Below are positions 55,944-64,000 of a stretch of 64,000 bases of DNA, piece after piece. Numbering within the stretch: the stretch's first letter is position 1; every line of letters begins with the position of its first letter. Origin of the DNA: Candidatus Rokuibacteriota bacterium (GTDB taxonomy: Bacteria; Methylomirabilota; Methylomirabilia; Rokubacteriales; CSP1-6); contig QHTB01000131.1 of assembly GCA_003220615.1 (NCBI GenBank), positions 1 through 64,000 of the forward strand, written 5' to 3'. The position numbers and the translations under genes are program-made. The notes beneath the pieces were generated by a model. The model was given only the letters and a program-made list of their open reading frames with translations, did not search any database and was not told the origin of the DNA.

Positions 55944-57094
55944 TGTCGGCGCGCAGCGCGCTGATCGAGCCATTCCTCGCCGTCGAGATGAGCGAGCGGG
56001 CAGAAGACCTCGAGCGGCGGGGCATCGACGTGGTTCACCTGGAGTTCGGCGAGCCCGACTTCGAAGCGCCCGCTGTCGTCCGAGACGCAGCGGAGAAGGC
56101 TCTGAAGGATGGCCGCACCAAGTACACCCACAGCCTGGGCATCCTCGCGCTTCGCGAGGCGATCTCCGAGCACTACCGCGTGACGTACGGTGTCGACGTC
56201 TCTCCCGAGCGCATCCTCGTCACGCCCGGCACCTCGCCCGCCATGCTGCTCCTGTTCGGCCATCTTCTCGACGCCGGCGACGAGGTCGTGCTGTCGGATC
56301 CGTATTACGCCTGCTATCCGAACTTCATCCGCTATGCCGGAGGCGTTCCGGCCACCGTCGGGATCACGGGCCATGACGGGTTTCAGTTGCGAGCCGACGC
56401 CGTGGCCGGGCGCATCGGTGCCCGGACGAAAGCCATCCTGATCAACTCGCCCAGCAACCCGACCGGGACCGTGCTCGCTCCCGATAGCCTGCGTGGCATC
56501 GCCGCGCTGGGCGGGAAGGGGGGGCCGGTGATCGTCTCCGACGAGATCTATCACGGGCTTACGTACGAGGGCCGGGACCGGACGATCCTGGAGTTCACCG
56601 ATCACGCGTTCGTCCTCAACGGGTTCTCCAAGGCCTACGCGATGACCGGTTGGCGCCTCGGCTACCTCATCGCGCCCGCGGATCACGTCCGGGCACTGCA
56701 GAAGGCGTTCGGTAACTTCTTCATCTCGACCAACGAGTTCGTCCAGTGGGGGGGTGTCGCGGCACTTCGGGAAGCGGGCGAGGACAGCCGGCGCTTCCGC
56801 GCGATCTTCGACGAGCGCCGGCACGCGATGGTGGCCGGCCTGCGAGCGCTCGGCCTCGGCGTGGAGCACGAGCCGACCGGCGCCTTCTACGTGTTGGCCG
56901 ACGCCCGACGTTTCTCCGCCGATTCGCGCCAGCTGGCCCTGGAGCTGCTCGAACGGTGCCACGTTGCCGTCACGCCAGGCATCGCCTTCGGCGACAACGC
57001 GGAGGGGTATCTGCGGTTTTCGTATGCCGCGTCGCTCGAGCGCATCCAGGAAGGGCTCGCGCGTCTTGGCCCTTTCCTGGCCGGGCCCCGGTGA
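55940..57094 (+). CDS. PLP-dependent aminotransferase, class I/II
   Basis: 384 residues. The Lys is in NGFSKAYAMTGWRLGY; INSPSNPTGTVL and SDEIYHGLTYEG are aspartate/branched-chain aminotransferase signatures. The amino donor and keto acid are not determined. It overlaps its neighbours at both ends (ATGA, GTGA), so it is inside a tight operon. Confidence 0.9.
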   Translation: MMSARSALIEPFLAVEMSERAEDLERRGIDVVHLEFGEPDFEAPAVVRDAAEKALKDGRTKYTHSLGILALREAISEHYRVTYGVDVSPERILVTPGTSPAMLLLFGHLLDAGDEVVLSDPYYACYPNFIRYAGGVPATVGITGHDGFQLRADAVAGRIGARTKAILINSPSNPTGTVLAPDSLRGIAALGGKGGPVIVSDEIYHGLTYEGRDRTILEFTDHAFVLNGFSKAYAMTGWRLGYLIAPADHVRALQKAFGNFFISTNEFVQWGGVAALREAGEDSRRFRAIFDERRHAMVAGLRALGLGVEHEPTGAFYVLADARRFSADSRQLALELLERCHVAVTPGIAFGDNAEGYLRFSYAASLERIQEGLARLGPFLAGPR

Positions 57095-57516
57095 CGGGAC
57101 CATCCGAGTGTCCGGCGTGCTCGGGGCAGTGGCCCCGGCCCGAGCAGCGCATCGCTGACTTCGATCAGTGCATCGTGTACCTCCACGACGATCAGTTCTT
57201 TCCGGGTTGGACGGTCCTGGTGCTGAAGCGTCACGCCACTGAGCTGTTCGCGCTCACGCCGCCCGAGCGAGCCGCCCTCATGGAGGAGGTCTCGAACGTC
57301 GCGGAGGCCCTGGCCGGCGTCTTCAATGCCCATAAGATGAACTACGAGCTGCTGGGCAATCAGATCGCGCATATTCACTGGCATCTCATCCCGCGTCTCG
57401 CCGACGATCCGCGGCGAGCCGAGCCCGTGTGGCGACACGACCACCGGCCGCTCGCCTTGCCGGCGGCCGAGCGCAACGAGCGCATCGCGCGGATCCGCGC
57501 CGCGCTCAAGCGCTGA
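57091..57516 (+). CDS. HIT-family hydrolase
   Basis: 141 residues. HIHWHLIPR is the histidine-triad motif, with upstream CPACSGQW and FFPGWTVLVLKRHATELF. HIT proteins hydrolyse nucleotide phosphoanhydride or phosphoramidate bonds. Substrate not known here. GTG 57091. Confidence 0.88.
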   Translation: MTGPSECPACSGQWPRPEQRIADFDQCIVYLHDDQFFPGWTVLVLKRHATELFALTPPERAALMEEVSNVAEALAGVFNAHKMNYELLGNQIAHIHWHLIPRLADDPRRAEPVWRHDHRPLALPAAERNERIARIRAALKR

Positions 57517-57521
57517 CCGCG

Positions 57522-58241
57522 ATGGACCAGGCGTACGTCGCCGCCCACATCGAGGAGGATCGCCGGCACTGGTGGTTCCGTGGACGTCTGCGAGTGCTGC
57601 TGGCCGTGCTCCGCGCGTCGCTCCCGCGGCGTCGACTCCGGCTGCTCGAGCTGGGGTGCGGCACCGGTAACGTCCTGCGCGCCCTCGGCGAGTTCGGCGA
57701 CAGCGTGGGCATGGAACGCGACGAACGCTTGATCGCGGCGGCCCGTGCCGACGGCCTCGACGTTCGGCGCGGAACGATCCCGGGTGATCTGGTCGTGCCC
57801 GAGGGCTGGGCCGACGTGGTGCTCCTCCTCGACGTGCTCGAGCACCTGGACGACGAAGGCGCCGCGCTTGAGACGGCGCGACGCGCACTCGCGGCCGGAG
57901 GAACGCTCGTCATCACTGTGCCCGCCTTCGCCTGGCTCTGGAGCGCTCACGATCGTGCGCTCGGCCATCGGCGCCGCTACACGGCAGGGCAGCTCCGTCG
58001 CGTCGTGGAGCGCGCGGGCTTTGCCGTGGCGCGCGTGACGTACTTCGGCACGCTGCTGTTTCCAGCCTTCGCGCTGGTTCGGTGGCTCAAGCGCGGCCGT
58101 GGCGTGGCGGCTCACGATCTCAGACGGCCGCCGGCCGCTCTCAATGCGCTGCTCGCTTCGTGCTTCGCGGCCGAGCGCCACCTCGTTCCCCGACTCCGGT
58201 TGCCGGTCGGATCATCGCTCCTCTTGATCGCCCATCGATGA
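57522..58241 (+). CDS. SAM-dependent methyltransferase
   Basis: 239 residues. Motif I is LLELGCGTGNVLRALG, motif II-III region DVVLLLDVLEHLDDEG; HRRRYTAGQL is common in methyltransferases of lipid or glycan clusters. WWFRGRLRVL at the N-terminus fits that group. It overlaps the GT-C gene, suggesting methylation in envelope glycan or lipid synthesis. Confidence 0.85.
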   Translation: MDQAYVAAHIEEDRRHWWFRGRLRVLLAVLRASLPRRRLRLLELGCGTGNVLRALGEFGDSVGMERDERLIAAARADGLDVRRGTIPGDLVVPEGWADVVLLLDVLEHLDDEGAALETARRALAAGGTLVITVPAFAWLWSAHDRALGHRRRYTAGQLRRVVERAGFAVARVTYFGTLLFPAFALVRWLKRGRGVAAHDLRRPPAALNALLASCFAAERHLVPRLRLPVGSSLLLIAHR

Positions 58242-60385
58242 CTCCCGTTTGGTCCCGGCGATGGGAGTGGGCAGTGGTCGGCGCCGTGTGGCTCGTTCTC
58301 GTGGGCGTGACCGCGATGTGGCTCGCCATCGACCGGCATCCACCCGAGTGGGATTATGCCAATCACCTCGAGCGCGCCGTGCTGTGCTGGCGTGGCCTGG
58401 TGACCGGAGACGTCGCGGCAGTGCTGGGGCGCTCTTCGTTCTATCCGCCACTCGTTCCCTGTCTGGCCGGCCTTCTATTCCGCGTGATGCCGTCGGACGC
58501 GGCGTTCGGCCAGATCGTCGTCCTCGCCTTCCTCGGGCTCGGCATGGCCGCGACCTACGTGCTCGCGCGGCAGTGGGCCAATGGCGGGGGCGCCGTGGTG
58601 GCGGCGGTCCTGGTGGGCACCGCGCCGTCCGTCGTGCAACTCACGCTTCGTTTTCAACTCGACGTGCCGCTGATGGCCATGGTCGTCGTGGCGCTCGAGA
58701 CACTCCTGCGCACCCAGGGCTTCAAACGCGTCGGCTGGTCGCTGGCCGTCGGGATCATCGTCGGGCTCGGCCTGCTGACCAAGCCGCCCTTCGTCGTCTA
58801 TGTGGCGCCGGCGATCATTCTCTCCGTTCTCGCGGTGAGGACCCGAGACGCGGTGTGGAACACGATGGCCGCGACGCTGGTGACGCTCATCATCGCCGTG
58901 CCGTGGTACGGGCCGCGCATCCTCGGCATCCCGATGCAAGTGCAAAGCCGGTCCTTCAAGCAGGCCGCCGAATCGGGACTTCCTGATGCCCTCAGCGCGA
59001 CTTCGCTCGCCTATTACCCGTTGAATTTCGCCGCCCAGTTCGGCGTCGTGGGCGTCGCAATGTTCATGGTCGGGCTCGTCGTCGTGCTGGGCCGCGGGTA
59101 CTGGTACGTCCTCGCCGGGCTCGCCCCGCTCGTGGCATTCTTTCTGATCCAGAACAAGCAGCTCCGCTACACGCTGCCGCTGCTCCCGCTCGCCGCGGTG
59201 GCGGCCGGGATCGGCTTCTCGGCATTACCCCGCAGCGTCCGTGCCTTCACCGGGGCGCTCGTCGCGGTGGCGGCCGCAGTGCAGGTCTCGTCCACGCTGT
59301 TCGCCGTTCCGCCTGCGCTGAGCGTGCCGCTGGTCGGCATCCGCCTCACCGAGCCGTCGCCACCGTCGCGCGCCGCATGGCAGCAGCGCCCGATTCTCTC
59401 CCTGATCGCGCGAGACGCCTCGGGTCGGGACGCGATGGTCAGCGTGCCGCCGAACAGCGCGTGGTTCTCGATCGCCAATTTCAGGTATTACGCCGTCCGC
59501 GATGATCTGCCCCTACGGTTCATGCGCGCCTGGGACGACGAGCCTCTCGGCGTCGATTACATGATTCTCAAAACGGGCGACGTCGGTCCACCGTGGACGG
59601 CCGAGAGGCCGCGGCGAATCGTCGCGCGCCTGGCCGCGGATCGTCATCTCGACGCCGCGTTCCCCGTCATCGGTGAGTTTCCGCTGCCCGACGGCTCGCG
59701 GGCCACCGTACGTGCCCGCCGCCTCCCCGTCGTGAGCGGCGCCGCCGACACCCTGGCTCGTGCCCTGGCCGGTGCGCTACGACAGCGCGCCGCTGACGTG
59801 GCGCGGGACGTCGAAGGCCTCGAGGTCGCGGTCGAGCCCGGCGATGCCATCCAGCAGGGACGAGCCCGGCGCGTCGTGGTCTCCGCCACCGCCGCCACGC
59901 TGGGGGACACGCGTCGTCGCGGCGTCGCGCTCCTGCGCGCCCACGATCTGCGACTCGTGTTGGAGGATCTCGTGTTCAACGCGTCGAGCCTGATGGCCGA
60001 GGGCCGGCTCGATCCCCTCGATCTCGGCCGGCTGCGGCTGGAGCGGCTCTCGGTGACGGCCGACGACTTCCACGCCTTCCTCGCGGCTGGCAAAGATCGC
60101 GGACGGACACAGGTCGCCTTCGATCGCGGGTTCGCCGACGTGCGGATGGAGCTTCCGGGGCCGGACATCAGCGCACGCGTCCGCTTCGTGCCGGCTTCGG
60201 ACCGGCCGTTCGCGCTGGCCGCCGATCGCGTCCGGGTGGGCGGCGTCCCGGTGCCGTCCCTGCTCGTCGGCTGGGTGATGAACGTGATCGATCCGTCGCG
60301 GGGCATCGCCGCGCGCCTGCCGTTTCCGGTCGAGGTCGCTCGGATCGAGATCGTGCCGGCCGGGCTCCAGGTGGGGGGATCGTGA
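58238..60385 (+). CDS. GT-C glycosyltransferase fused to an LmeA-like (DUF2993) domain
   Basis: 715 residues. The first ~390 residues are a GT-39/ArnT-like membrane enzyme with ten or more helices. Its first loop carries WDYANHLERAVLCWRG and the YPPLVPCLAGLLF element. Residues ~510-715 are soluble and match the DUF2993 pattern (DVEGLEVAVEPGDAIQQGRA, LVLEDLVFNASSLMAEGRLD), a lipid-binding family that includes LmeA. A sugar transferase joined to a lipid-binding domain is unusual. It probably transfers sugars from a polyprenyl carrier outside the membrane. Confidence 0.75.
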   Translation: MTPVWSRRWEWAVVGAVWLVLVGVTAMWLAIDRHPPEWDYANHLERAVLCWRGLVTGDVAAVLGRSSFYPPLVPCLAGLLFRVMPSDAAFGQIVVLAFLGLGMAATYVLARQWANGGGAVVAAVLVGTAPSVVQLTLRFQLDVPLMAMVVVALETLLRTQGFKRVGWSLAVGIIVGLGLLTKPPFVVYVAPAIILSVLAVRTRDAVWNTMAATLVTLIIAVPWYGPRILGIPMQVQSRSFKQAAESGLPDALSATSLAYYPLNFAAQFGVVGVAMFMVGLVVVLGRGYWYVLAGLAPLVAFFLIQNKQLRYTLPLLPLAAVAAGIGFSALPRSVRAFTGALVAVAAAVQVSSTLFAVPPALSVPLVGIRLTEPSPPSRAAWQQRPILSLIARDASGRDAMVSVPPNSAWFSIANFRYYAVRDDLPLRFMRAWDDEPLGVDYMILKTGDVGPPWTAERPRRIVARLAADRHLDAAFPVIGEFPLPDGSRATVRARRLPVVSGAADTLARALAGALRQRAADVARDVEGLEVAVEPGDAIQQGRARRVVVSATAATLGDTRRRGVALLRAHDLRLVLEDLVFNASSLMAEGRLDPLDLGRLRLERLSVTADDFHAFLAAGKDRGRTQVAFDRGFADVRMELPGPDISARVRFVPASDRPFALAADRVRVGGVPVPSLLVGWVMNVIDPSRGIAARLPFPVEVARIEIVPAGLQVGGS

Positions 60386-61038
60386 AACGCGAGACACCGG
60401 TCGAGCGCAAAGCCCGCGCCCGGAAGATCATCCGACTCCTCGAACGCGCCTACCCCGACGCGAGGATCGCGCTGACCTTCAGCGACCCGCTCGAGCTGCT
60501 GGTCGCGACGATTCTGTCCGCGCAGTGCACCGATGAGCGGGTGAACCAGGTGACTCCCGCGCTGTTCAAGAAGTACCGCACCGCGGCCGAGTGGGCGCGG
60601 CTGACGCCGCCCACGCTCGAGCCGCAGATCCGGTCGACCGGCTTTTATCGCGCCAAGGCGCGCTCCATCATCGGGATGGCCAACGCTCTGGTCGCCGAGC
60701 ACGGCGGCGAAGTCCCACGCGACCGCGCCGCGCTCACCGCGCTGCCCGGTGTCGGCCTCAAGACCGCCAACGTGCTGCTCGGCAACGCCTTCGACGAGCC
60801 GGCGATCGCGGTGGACACGCACGTCTTCCGCGTGAGCCAGCGGCTCGGCCTGGCCAAGTCCAACGATCCCGACGTGATCCACGACCAGCTCACCGAGGTC
60901 CTGCCGAAGGCGTCATGGACGCGGACCACGCACCTGATTCAGGCTCACGGTCGCCGTACCTGCGTGGCGCGGGCGCCGCGCTGTCCGGTCTGCCCCGTGC
61001 GCGCGCTCTGTCCGTGGCCGGAGAAGACGCGCGCGTGA
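60382..61038 (+). CDS. nth: Endonuclease III
   Basis: 218 residues. The HhH-GPD core has LPGVGLKTANVLL with the catalytic Lys and VDTHVFRVSQRLG with the Asp. The C-terminal C-x6-C-x2-C-x5-C (CVARAPRCPVCPVRALC) binds [4Fe-4S]. It removes oxidised pyrimidines. It overlaps both neighbours by 4 nt. Confidence 0.95.
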   Translation: MKRETPVERKARARKIIRLLERAYPDARIALTFSDPLELLVATILSAQCTDERVNQVTPALFKKYRTAAEWARLTPPTLEPQIRSTGFYRAKARSIIGMANALVAEHGGEVPRDRAALTALPGVGLKTANVLLGNAFDEPAIAVDTHVFRVSQRLGLAKSNDPDVIHDQLTEVLPKASWTRTTHLIQAHGRRTCVARAPRCPVCPVRALCPWPEKTRA

Positions 61039-62228
61039 GACTGCCCCGAGTGCTGACGCCGCGGCTCATCGCCGTCGCCGTCGGGTTGCTCTTCGCTCTC
61101 GCCATCGTCGAGGTCGGTCTGCGCTTCCGCGCTGCGGGCGAGCACCGCTACATGGCGTCCGACCCGCTCCTGCACCATCGGCTCAAGCCAAATCTTCGGA
61201 CTCGGGTGAGCGGCGTGGAGTTCAACACGAATTCCCTCGGCTTGCGCGAGCGTGAGATCACGCGCCCGAAGCCGGCGGGCGTGTTCCGCGTGCTCATGCT
61301 CGGCGACTCGTTCACCGAGGGCGCGGGCCTTCCCGTCGAGGCGACCGTCGCCAAGCGCGTCGAATCGGCGCTCAACGGTCACGGGTGCCGCACCACCGTG
61401 GAGGTCCTGAACGCCGGCGTCGCGAGCTACTCGCCGATTCTCGAGTACCTCCAGCTCAAGCACCTGGGCCTCGCGCTGCAGCCGGACCTCGTCGTGCTCA
61501 ACTTCGACATGACCGACGTCCACGACGATTGGGTGCGAACCGCCGTGGCGAGGCTCGACGCCGACGGCCTGCCCGTTGCCGTTCCGGGCGACCGGCGGCT
61601 CGAGGCGGCGCTGCTCATTCCGCTCGTGTGGAAGCCCGCGGTCTTCCGCTTTCTCGATCCGATCGAGCGTGGGATGAACCGGCTGGTGGCATACCAGGAG
61701 CTTCGCCGGTCCGGTATCGGCCAGAACCTCCTGGGGCCACTCCGGTTGACACCCGAGCGCGCCGCCATTCTCGGCCTCGAAGGGGATCCCCAGTACGATC
61801 TCGAGGCCATCACGCGCGACCAGGACTCGCCCAAGCTCCGCGCCGCGTGGCGTCTCACCGAGCGATACATCGCGGCGACGAATCGCATGGCGCGTGGCCA
61901 CGGCGCCGCATTCGCCCTCGTCGTGTATCCCCACGCGCAACAGGTCGCCGCCGACGCCTCGCCCGAGGGGCGCCGCCGCCATGCGCTGGGCCCCGGGCTC
62001 TTCGGTTCGACACGGCCGTTCGACATCCTCGTCGAGCTCGGTCGCCGCGAGGGATTTCCCGTGCTCAACCTGCTCGCGCTGTTCCGAGCGCGCGAGAGGC
62101 CCAATGATCCGCTCTTCCGGGCCGACGACATTCACCACACCCGCGCCGGGGCTCGCGTGTTCGCCGAGGGCGTAGTGGACGGCCTCGACCGCCTGGAGTT
62201 GGTCCCGTGCCGGCGGCCGATTCGTTGA
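61035..62228 (+). CDS. Membrane-anchored SGNH/GDSL hydrolase-like protein
   Basis: 397 residues with one N-terminal membrane helix. LMLGDSFTEGAGLP is the GDS block, NAGVASYSP gives the conserved Gly/Asn region, and DDIHHTRAGARVFAE ends with the catalytic D-x-x-H. Such proteins often acylate or deacylate exported glycans. It fits the glycan-related genes upstream. GTG 61035. Confidence 0.85.
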   Translation: MRLPRVLTPRLIAVAVGLLFALAIVEVGLRFRAAGEHRYMASDPLLHHRLKPNLRTRVSGVEFNTNSLGLREREITRPKPAGVFRVLMLGDSFTEGAGLPVEATVAKRVESALNGHGCRTTVEVLNAGVASYSPILEYLQLKHLGLALQPDLVVLNFDMTDVHDDWVRTAVARLDADGLPVAVPGDRRLEAALLIPLVWKPAVFRFLDPIERGMNRLVAYQELRRSGIGQNLLGPLRLTPERAAILGLEGDPQYDLEAITRDQDSPKLRAAWRLTERYIAATNRMARGHGAAFALVVYPHAQQVAADASPEGRRRHALGPGLFGSTRPFDILVELGRREGFPVLNLLALFRARERPNDPLFRADDIHHTRAGARVFAEGVVDGLDRLELVPCRRPIR

Positions 62229-62253
62229 CATGGCAGGGACTTTCAAGTAACGT
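62225..62253 (+). promoter_or_regulatory. Promoter of rplM-rpsI
   Basis: TTGACA (62225-62230), a 17-bp spacer and TAACGT (62248-62253). It overlaps the stop of the hydrolase gene and lies 55 bp before the rplM start. Confidence 0.6.
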
Positions 62254-62307
62254 ATGACGTTGCGATTTTCCCGGTCCTATGCCCACTTACGTGGCCTGCA
62301 AGGGGTG

Positions 62308-62766
62308 ATGATGCCGACGCCGATGTTGCGTGAAGACGAGATCGAGCGGAAGTGGTTCGTCGTCGACGCCGATGGTCAGGTTCTCGGGCGACTGGCCAGC
62401 CGGGTGGCGGCGATCTTGAGGGGCAAGCACAAGCCGGCGTTTGCCCCGCACATGGACGTCGGCGACCACGTGGTCGTGATCAATGCCGAGAAGGTTCACC
62501 TCACGGGACGGAAGCTCCGCGACAAGATCTACCGCTGGCATACCGGCTACATCGGCGGCCTCCGCGAGGTCAACGCCGAGAAGATGATCAAGACCCACCC
62601 CGAGCGCGTGATCGAGTGGGCGGTGCAGGGGATGCTCCCCAAGAATCGTCTGGGCCGGGCCATGGGCAAGAAGCTGAAGGTCTACAAAGGCGCCACGCAT
62701 CCCCATCAGGCCCAGCAGCCCGCCGCGCTTCCCGAGTGGCTGGCCGGTCAAAAGGGAGGCCAGTGA
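62308..62766 (+). CDS. rplM: 50S ribosomal protein L13
   Basis: 152 residues. [40 protein letters not shown] and [19 protein letters not shown] are L13 signatures. AGGGG lies just before two adjacent ATGs (62308, 62311); the exact one is uncertain. It overlaps rpsI by 1 nt (TGATG), the usual L13-S9 operon. Confidence 0.96.
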   Translation: MMPTPMLREDEIERKWFVVDADGQVLGRLASRVAAILRGKHKPAFAPHMDVGDHVVVINAEKVHLTGRKLRDKIYRWHTGYIGGLREVNAEKMIKTHPERVIEWAVQGMLPKNRLGRAMGKKLKVYKGATHPHQAQQPAALPEWLAGQKGGQ

Positions 62767-63161
62767 TGGCCGTCGTCGAGCGGTTCTACGGTACCGGCCG
62801 GCGCAAGACGTCGGTTGCGCGCGTGTGGCTGCGCTCAGGGCAGGGCCGCATCGCCGTGAATCGCCGCGCCTTCGAGAATTACTTTCCGCGTGAGACGCTG
62901 CGGATGATCATCGCCCAGCCGCTCGAGGTCACGAACACCAGCGGGCAGTTCGACATTCTGGTCAACGTCGGCGGTGGTGGCCCGACCGGCCAGGCTGGCG
63001 CCGTGCGCCACGGCATCGCCCGTGCGCTCGTTCGCTTCGACGAGAAGCTTCGACAGCCCCTCAAGAAAGCCGGCCTGCTCACCCGCGATCCCCGGATGCG
63101 GGAGCGGAAGAAGTACGGGCAGCCCGGAGCTCGCCAGAAGTTCCAGTACTCGAAGCGGTAG
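62766..63161 (+). CDS. rpsI: 30S ribosomal protein S9
   Basis: 131 residues. [14 protein letters not shown] at the N-terminus, [20 protein letters not shown], and the C-terminal [20 protein letters not shown] with its SKR end, which reaches the P-site tRNA in ribosomes. Full length. Confidence 0.97.
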   Translation: MAVVERFYGTGRRKTSVARVWLRSGQGRIAVNRRAFENYFPRETLRMIIAQPLEVTNTSGQFDILVNVGGGGPTGQAGAVRHGIARALVRFDEKLRQPLKKAGLLTRDPRMRERKKYGQPGARQKFQYSKR

Positions 63162-63177
63162 CACGGAGACGAGTGCC

Positions 63178-64000
63178 GTGATTCGCGTCGCTGTCGCCGG
63201 GGCCAGCGGCTACATGGGAGCAGAGCTGCTGCGGCTGCTTCTCCGTCATCCCGAGGTCGAGCTGACCGCCGTCACCTCCGATCGGCTCTCTGGTGAGCCG
63301 CTGGCGGCGGCGTACCCGCACCTGCGTGGCCTCACGACGCTCGCGTTCCACGCGCTGGAGGCCGAGTGGCTCGCCGGCGTGGCCGATGTCGTCTTCCTCG
63401 CCTTGCCGCACCTCGAGTCCCAGAAGGTCGTGCCGGTCCTTCGCCGGCATCGCGTGAAGGCCATCGACCTCTCGGCCGATTACCGCCTGCGTGACCCGAA
63501 CGATTACGTGACCTGGTACAAGGCCGCTCATCTCGATTCTCAGGGCCTCGGTGAAGCCGTGTATGGGTTGCCCGAGCTGCACCGGAAATCGATCGCGGCC
63601 GCGTCGCTGGTGGCGTCGCCCGGCTGCTATCCGGTGGGCGCCATTCTCGCGACGGCGCCATTGCTCAAATCGGGGTTGGCGCGGCTCGAGGGGATCGTCG
63701 TCGACGGCAAGTCGGGCGTGAGCGGTGCGGGCGCTCAGGGGCGCAAGGCCGATCCGATGTACCTGTACACGGAAGCCAACGAGAACGTTCAGGCCTACGG
63801 AATCACCACGCACCGCCACACGCCCGAGATCGAGCAGGAGTTGTCGGCGCTGGCCGGGAGCCCCGTGCGCGTGAGCTTCACGCCTCACCTCGTTCCGTTG
63901 AATCGCGGACTCTTCACCACCGCGTCGGTTCCGCTCGCGTCCACGCTGAGCACCGTCGAGCTCGTGTCCGTCTATCGCGACTTCTATGCGGGCGAGCCGT
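63178..64000 (+). CDS. argC: N-acetyl-gamma-glutamyl-phosphate reductase (3' end outside window)
   Basis: GTG 63178 opens VIRVAVAGASGYMGAELLRLL, the NADP-binding start of ArgC. The catalytic Cys is in VASPGCYPVGAIL; GKSGVSGAGAQGRKADP and THRHTPEIEQEL are family blocks. About 274 residues lie inside the window; the last ~65 should follow. It carries out the third step of arginine synthesis and is 16 bp after rpsI. Confidence 0.93.
   Translation, partial: MIRVAVAGASGYMGAELLRLLLRHPEVELTAVTSDRLSGEPLAAAYPHLRGLTTLAFHALEAEWLAGVADVVFLALPHLESQKVVPVLRRHRVKAIDLSADYRLRDPNDYVTWYKAAHLDSQGLGEAVYGLPELHRKSIAAASLVASPGCYPVGAILATAPLLKSGLARLEGIVVDGKSGVSGAGAQGRKADPMYLYTEANENVQAYGITTHRHTPEIEQELSALAGSPVRVSFTPHLVPLNRGLFTTASVPLASTLSTVELVSVYRDFYAGEP

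Overview
This is a GC-rich, densely packed bacterial chromosome segment with short spacers, many GTG starts and 1-4 nt stop/start overlaps. Gene content suggests an uncultured soil or subsurface lineage such as Rokubacteria/Methylomirabilota or a relative: a PEP-CTERM tail, UGSC selenoproteins, a Pup-like protein and a complete ISC operon. That placement is inference from gene content. No rRNA, tRNA, CRISPR array, prophage or intact insertion sequence was seen.

Left part (1-24.5 kb). A PEP-CTERM protein tail and a CPBP protease precede a three-gene UGSC cluster (1321-4497). In two of these genes an in-frame TGA, followed by a SECIS-like hairpin, encodes the U of the U-G-S-C motif. Next come a YheT-type hydrolase, a TTC38-like TPR protein and a small basic protein. 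A minus-strand block follows: OtnK-type kinase, PdxA2-type dehydrogenase, oligopeptide-type binding protein, two permeases, and an amidase whose 5' end is damaged. A plus-strand run carries TlpA, CcdA, homoserine kinase, a two-domain dCTP deaminase, a Pup-like protein, an FmdB protein, a LysR regulator and selD, which itself contains an in-frame TGA. A Tat-exported transglutaminase-like protein, a second CcdA/thioredoxin pair with a zinc-finger anti-sigma-like protein, and a glycosyltransferase close this part.

Middle (24.5-45.9 kb). A MoxR/DUF58/VWA cluster includes a 1461-residue protein with three VWA-like regions. A GalT-like protein with an altered active-site motif follows. The ISC operon is iscR-iscS-iscU-iscA-hscB-hscA-fdx-iscX; its IscS lacks the PLP lysine and the active-site His. 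A DsrE/F/H-like trio runs antiparallel, followed by a canonical cysteine desulfurase, a divergent IscU, CysE, a small HTH protein, an HD protein and DNA polymerase IV.

Right part (45.9-64 kb). Two ferritin-like proteins precede an acyl-CoA carboxylase set (biotin carboxylase, biotin carrier, carboxyltransferase) interrupted by two DinB/YfiT-like paralogues. Then come RpoD on the minus strand, an ACT-malic enzyme, envelope glycan genes, an aminotransferase, a HIT protein, endonuclease III, an SGNH hydrolase, rplM-rpsI, and argC cut by the window edge.

Two themes connect the window. One is selenium: a LysR-selD pair and three predicted UGA-decoded genes, with selA, selB and selC expected elsewhere. 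The other is sulfur and Fe-S: a Lys-less IscS beside an intact one, CysE, a DsrEFH-like relay and two thiol-redox CcdA modules.
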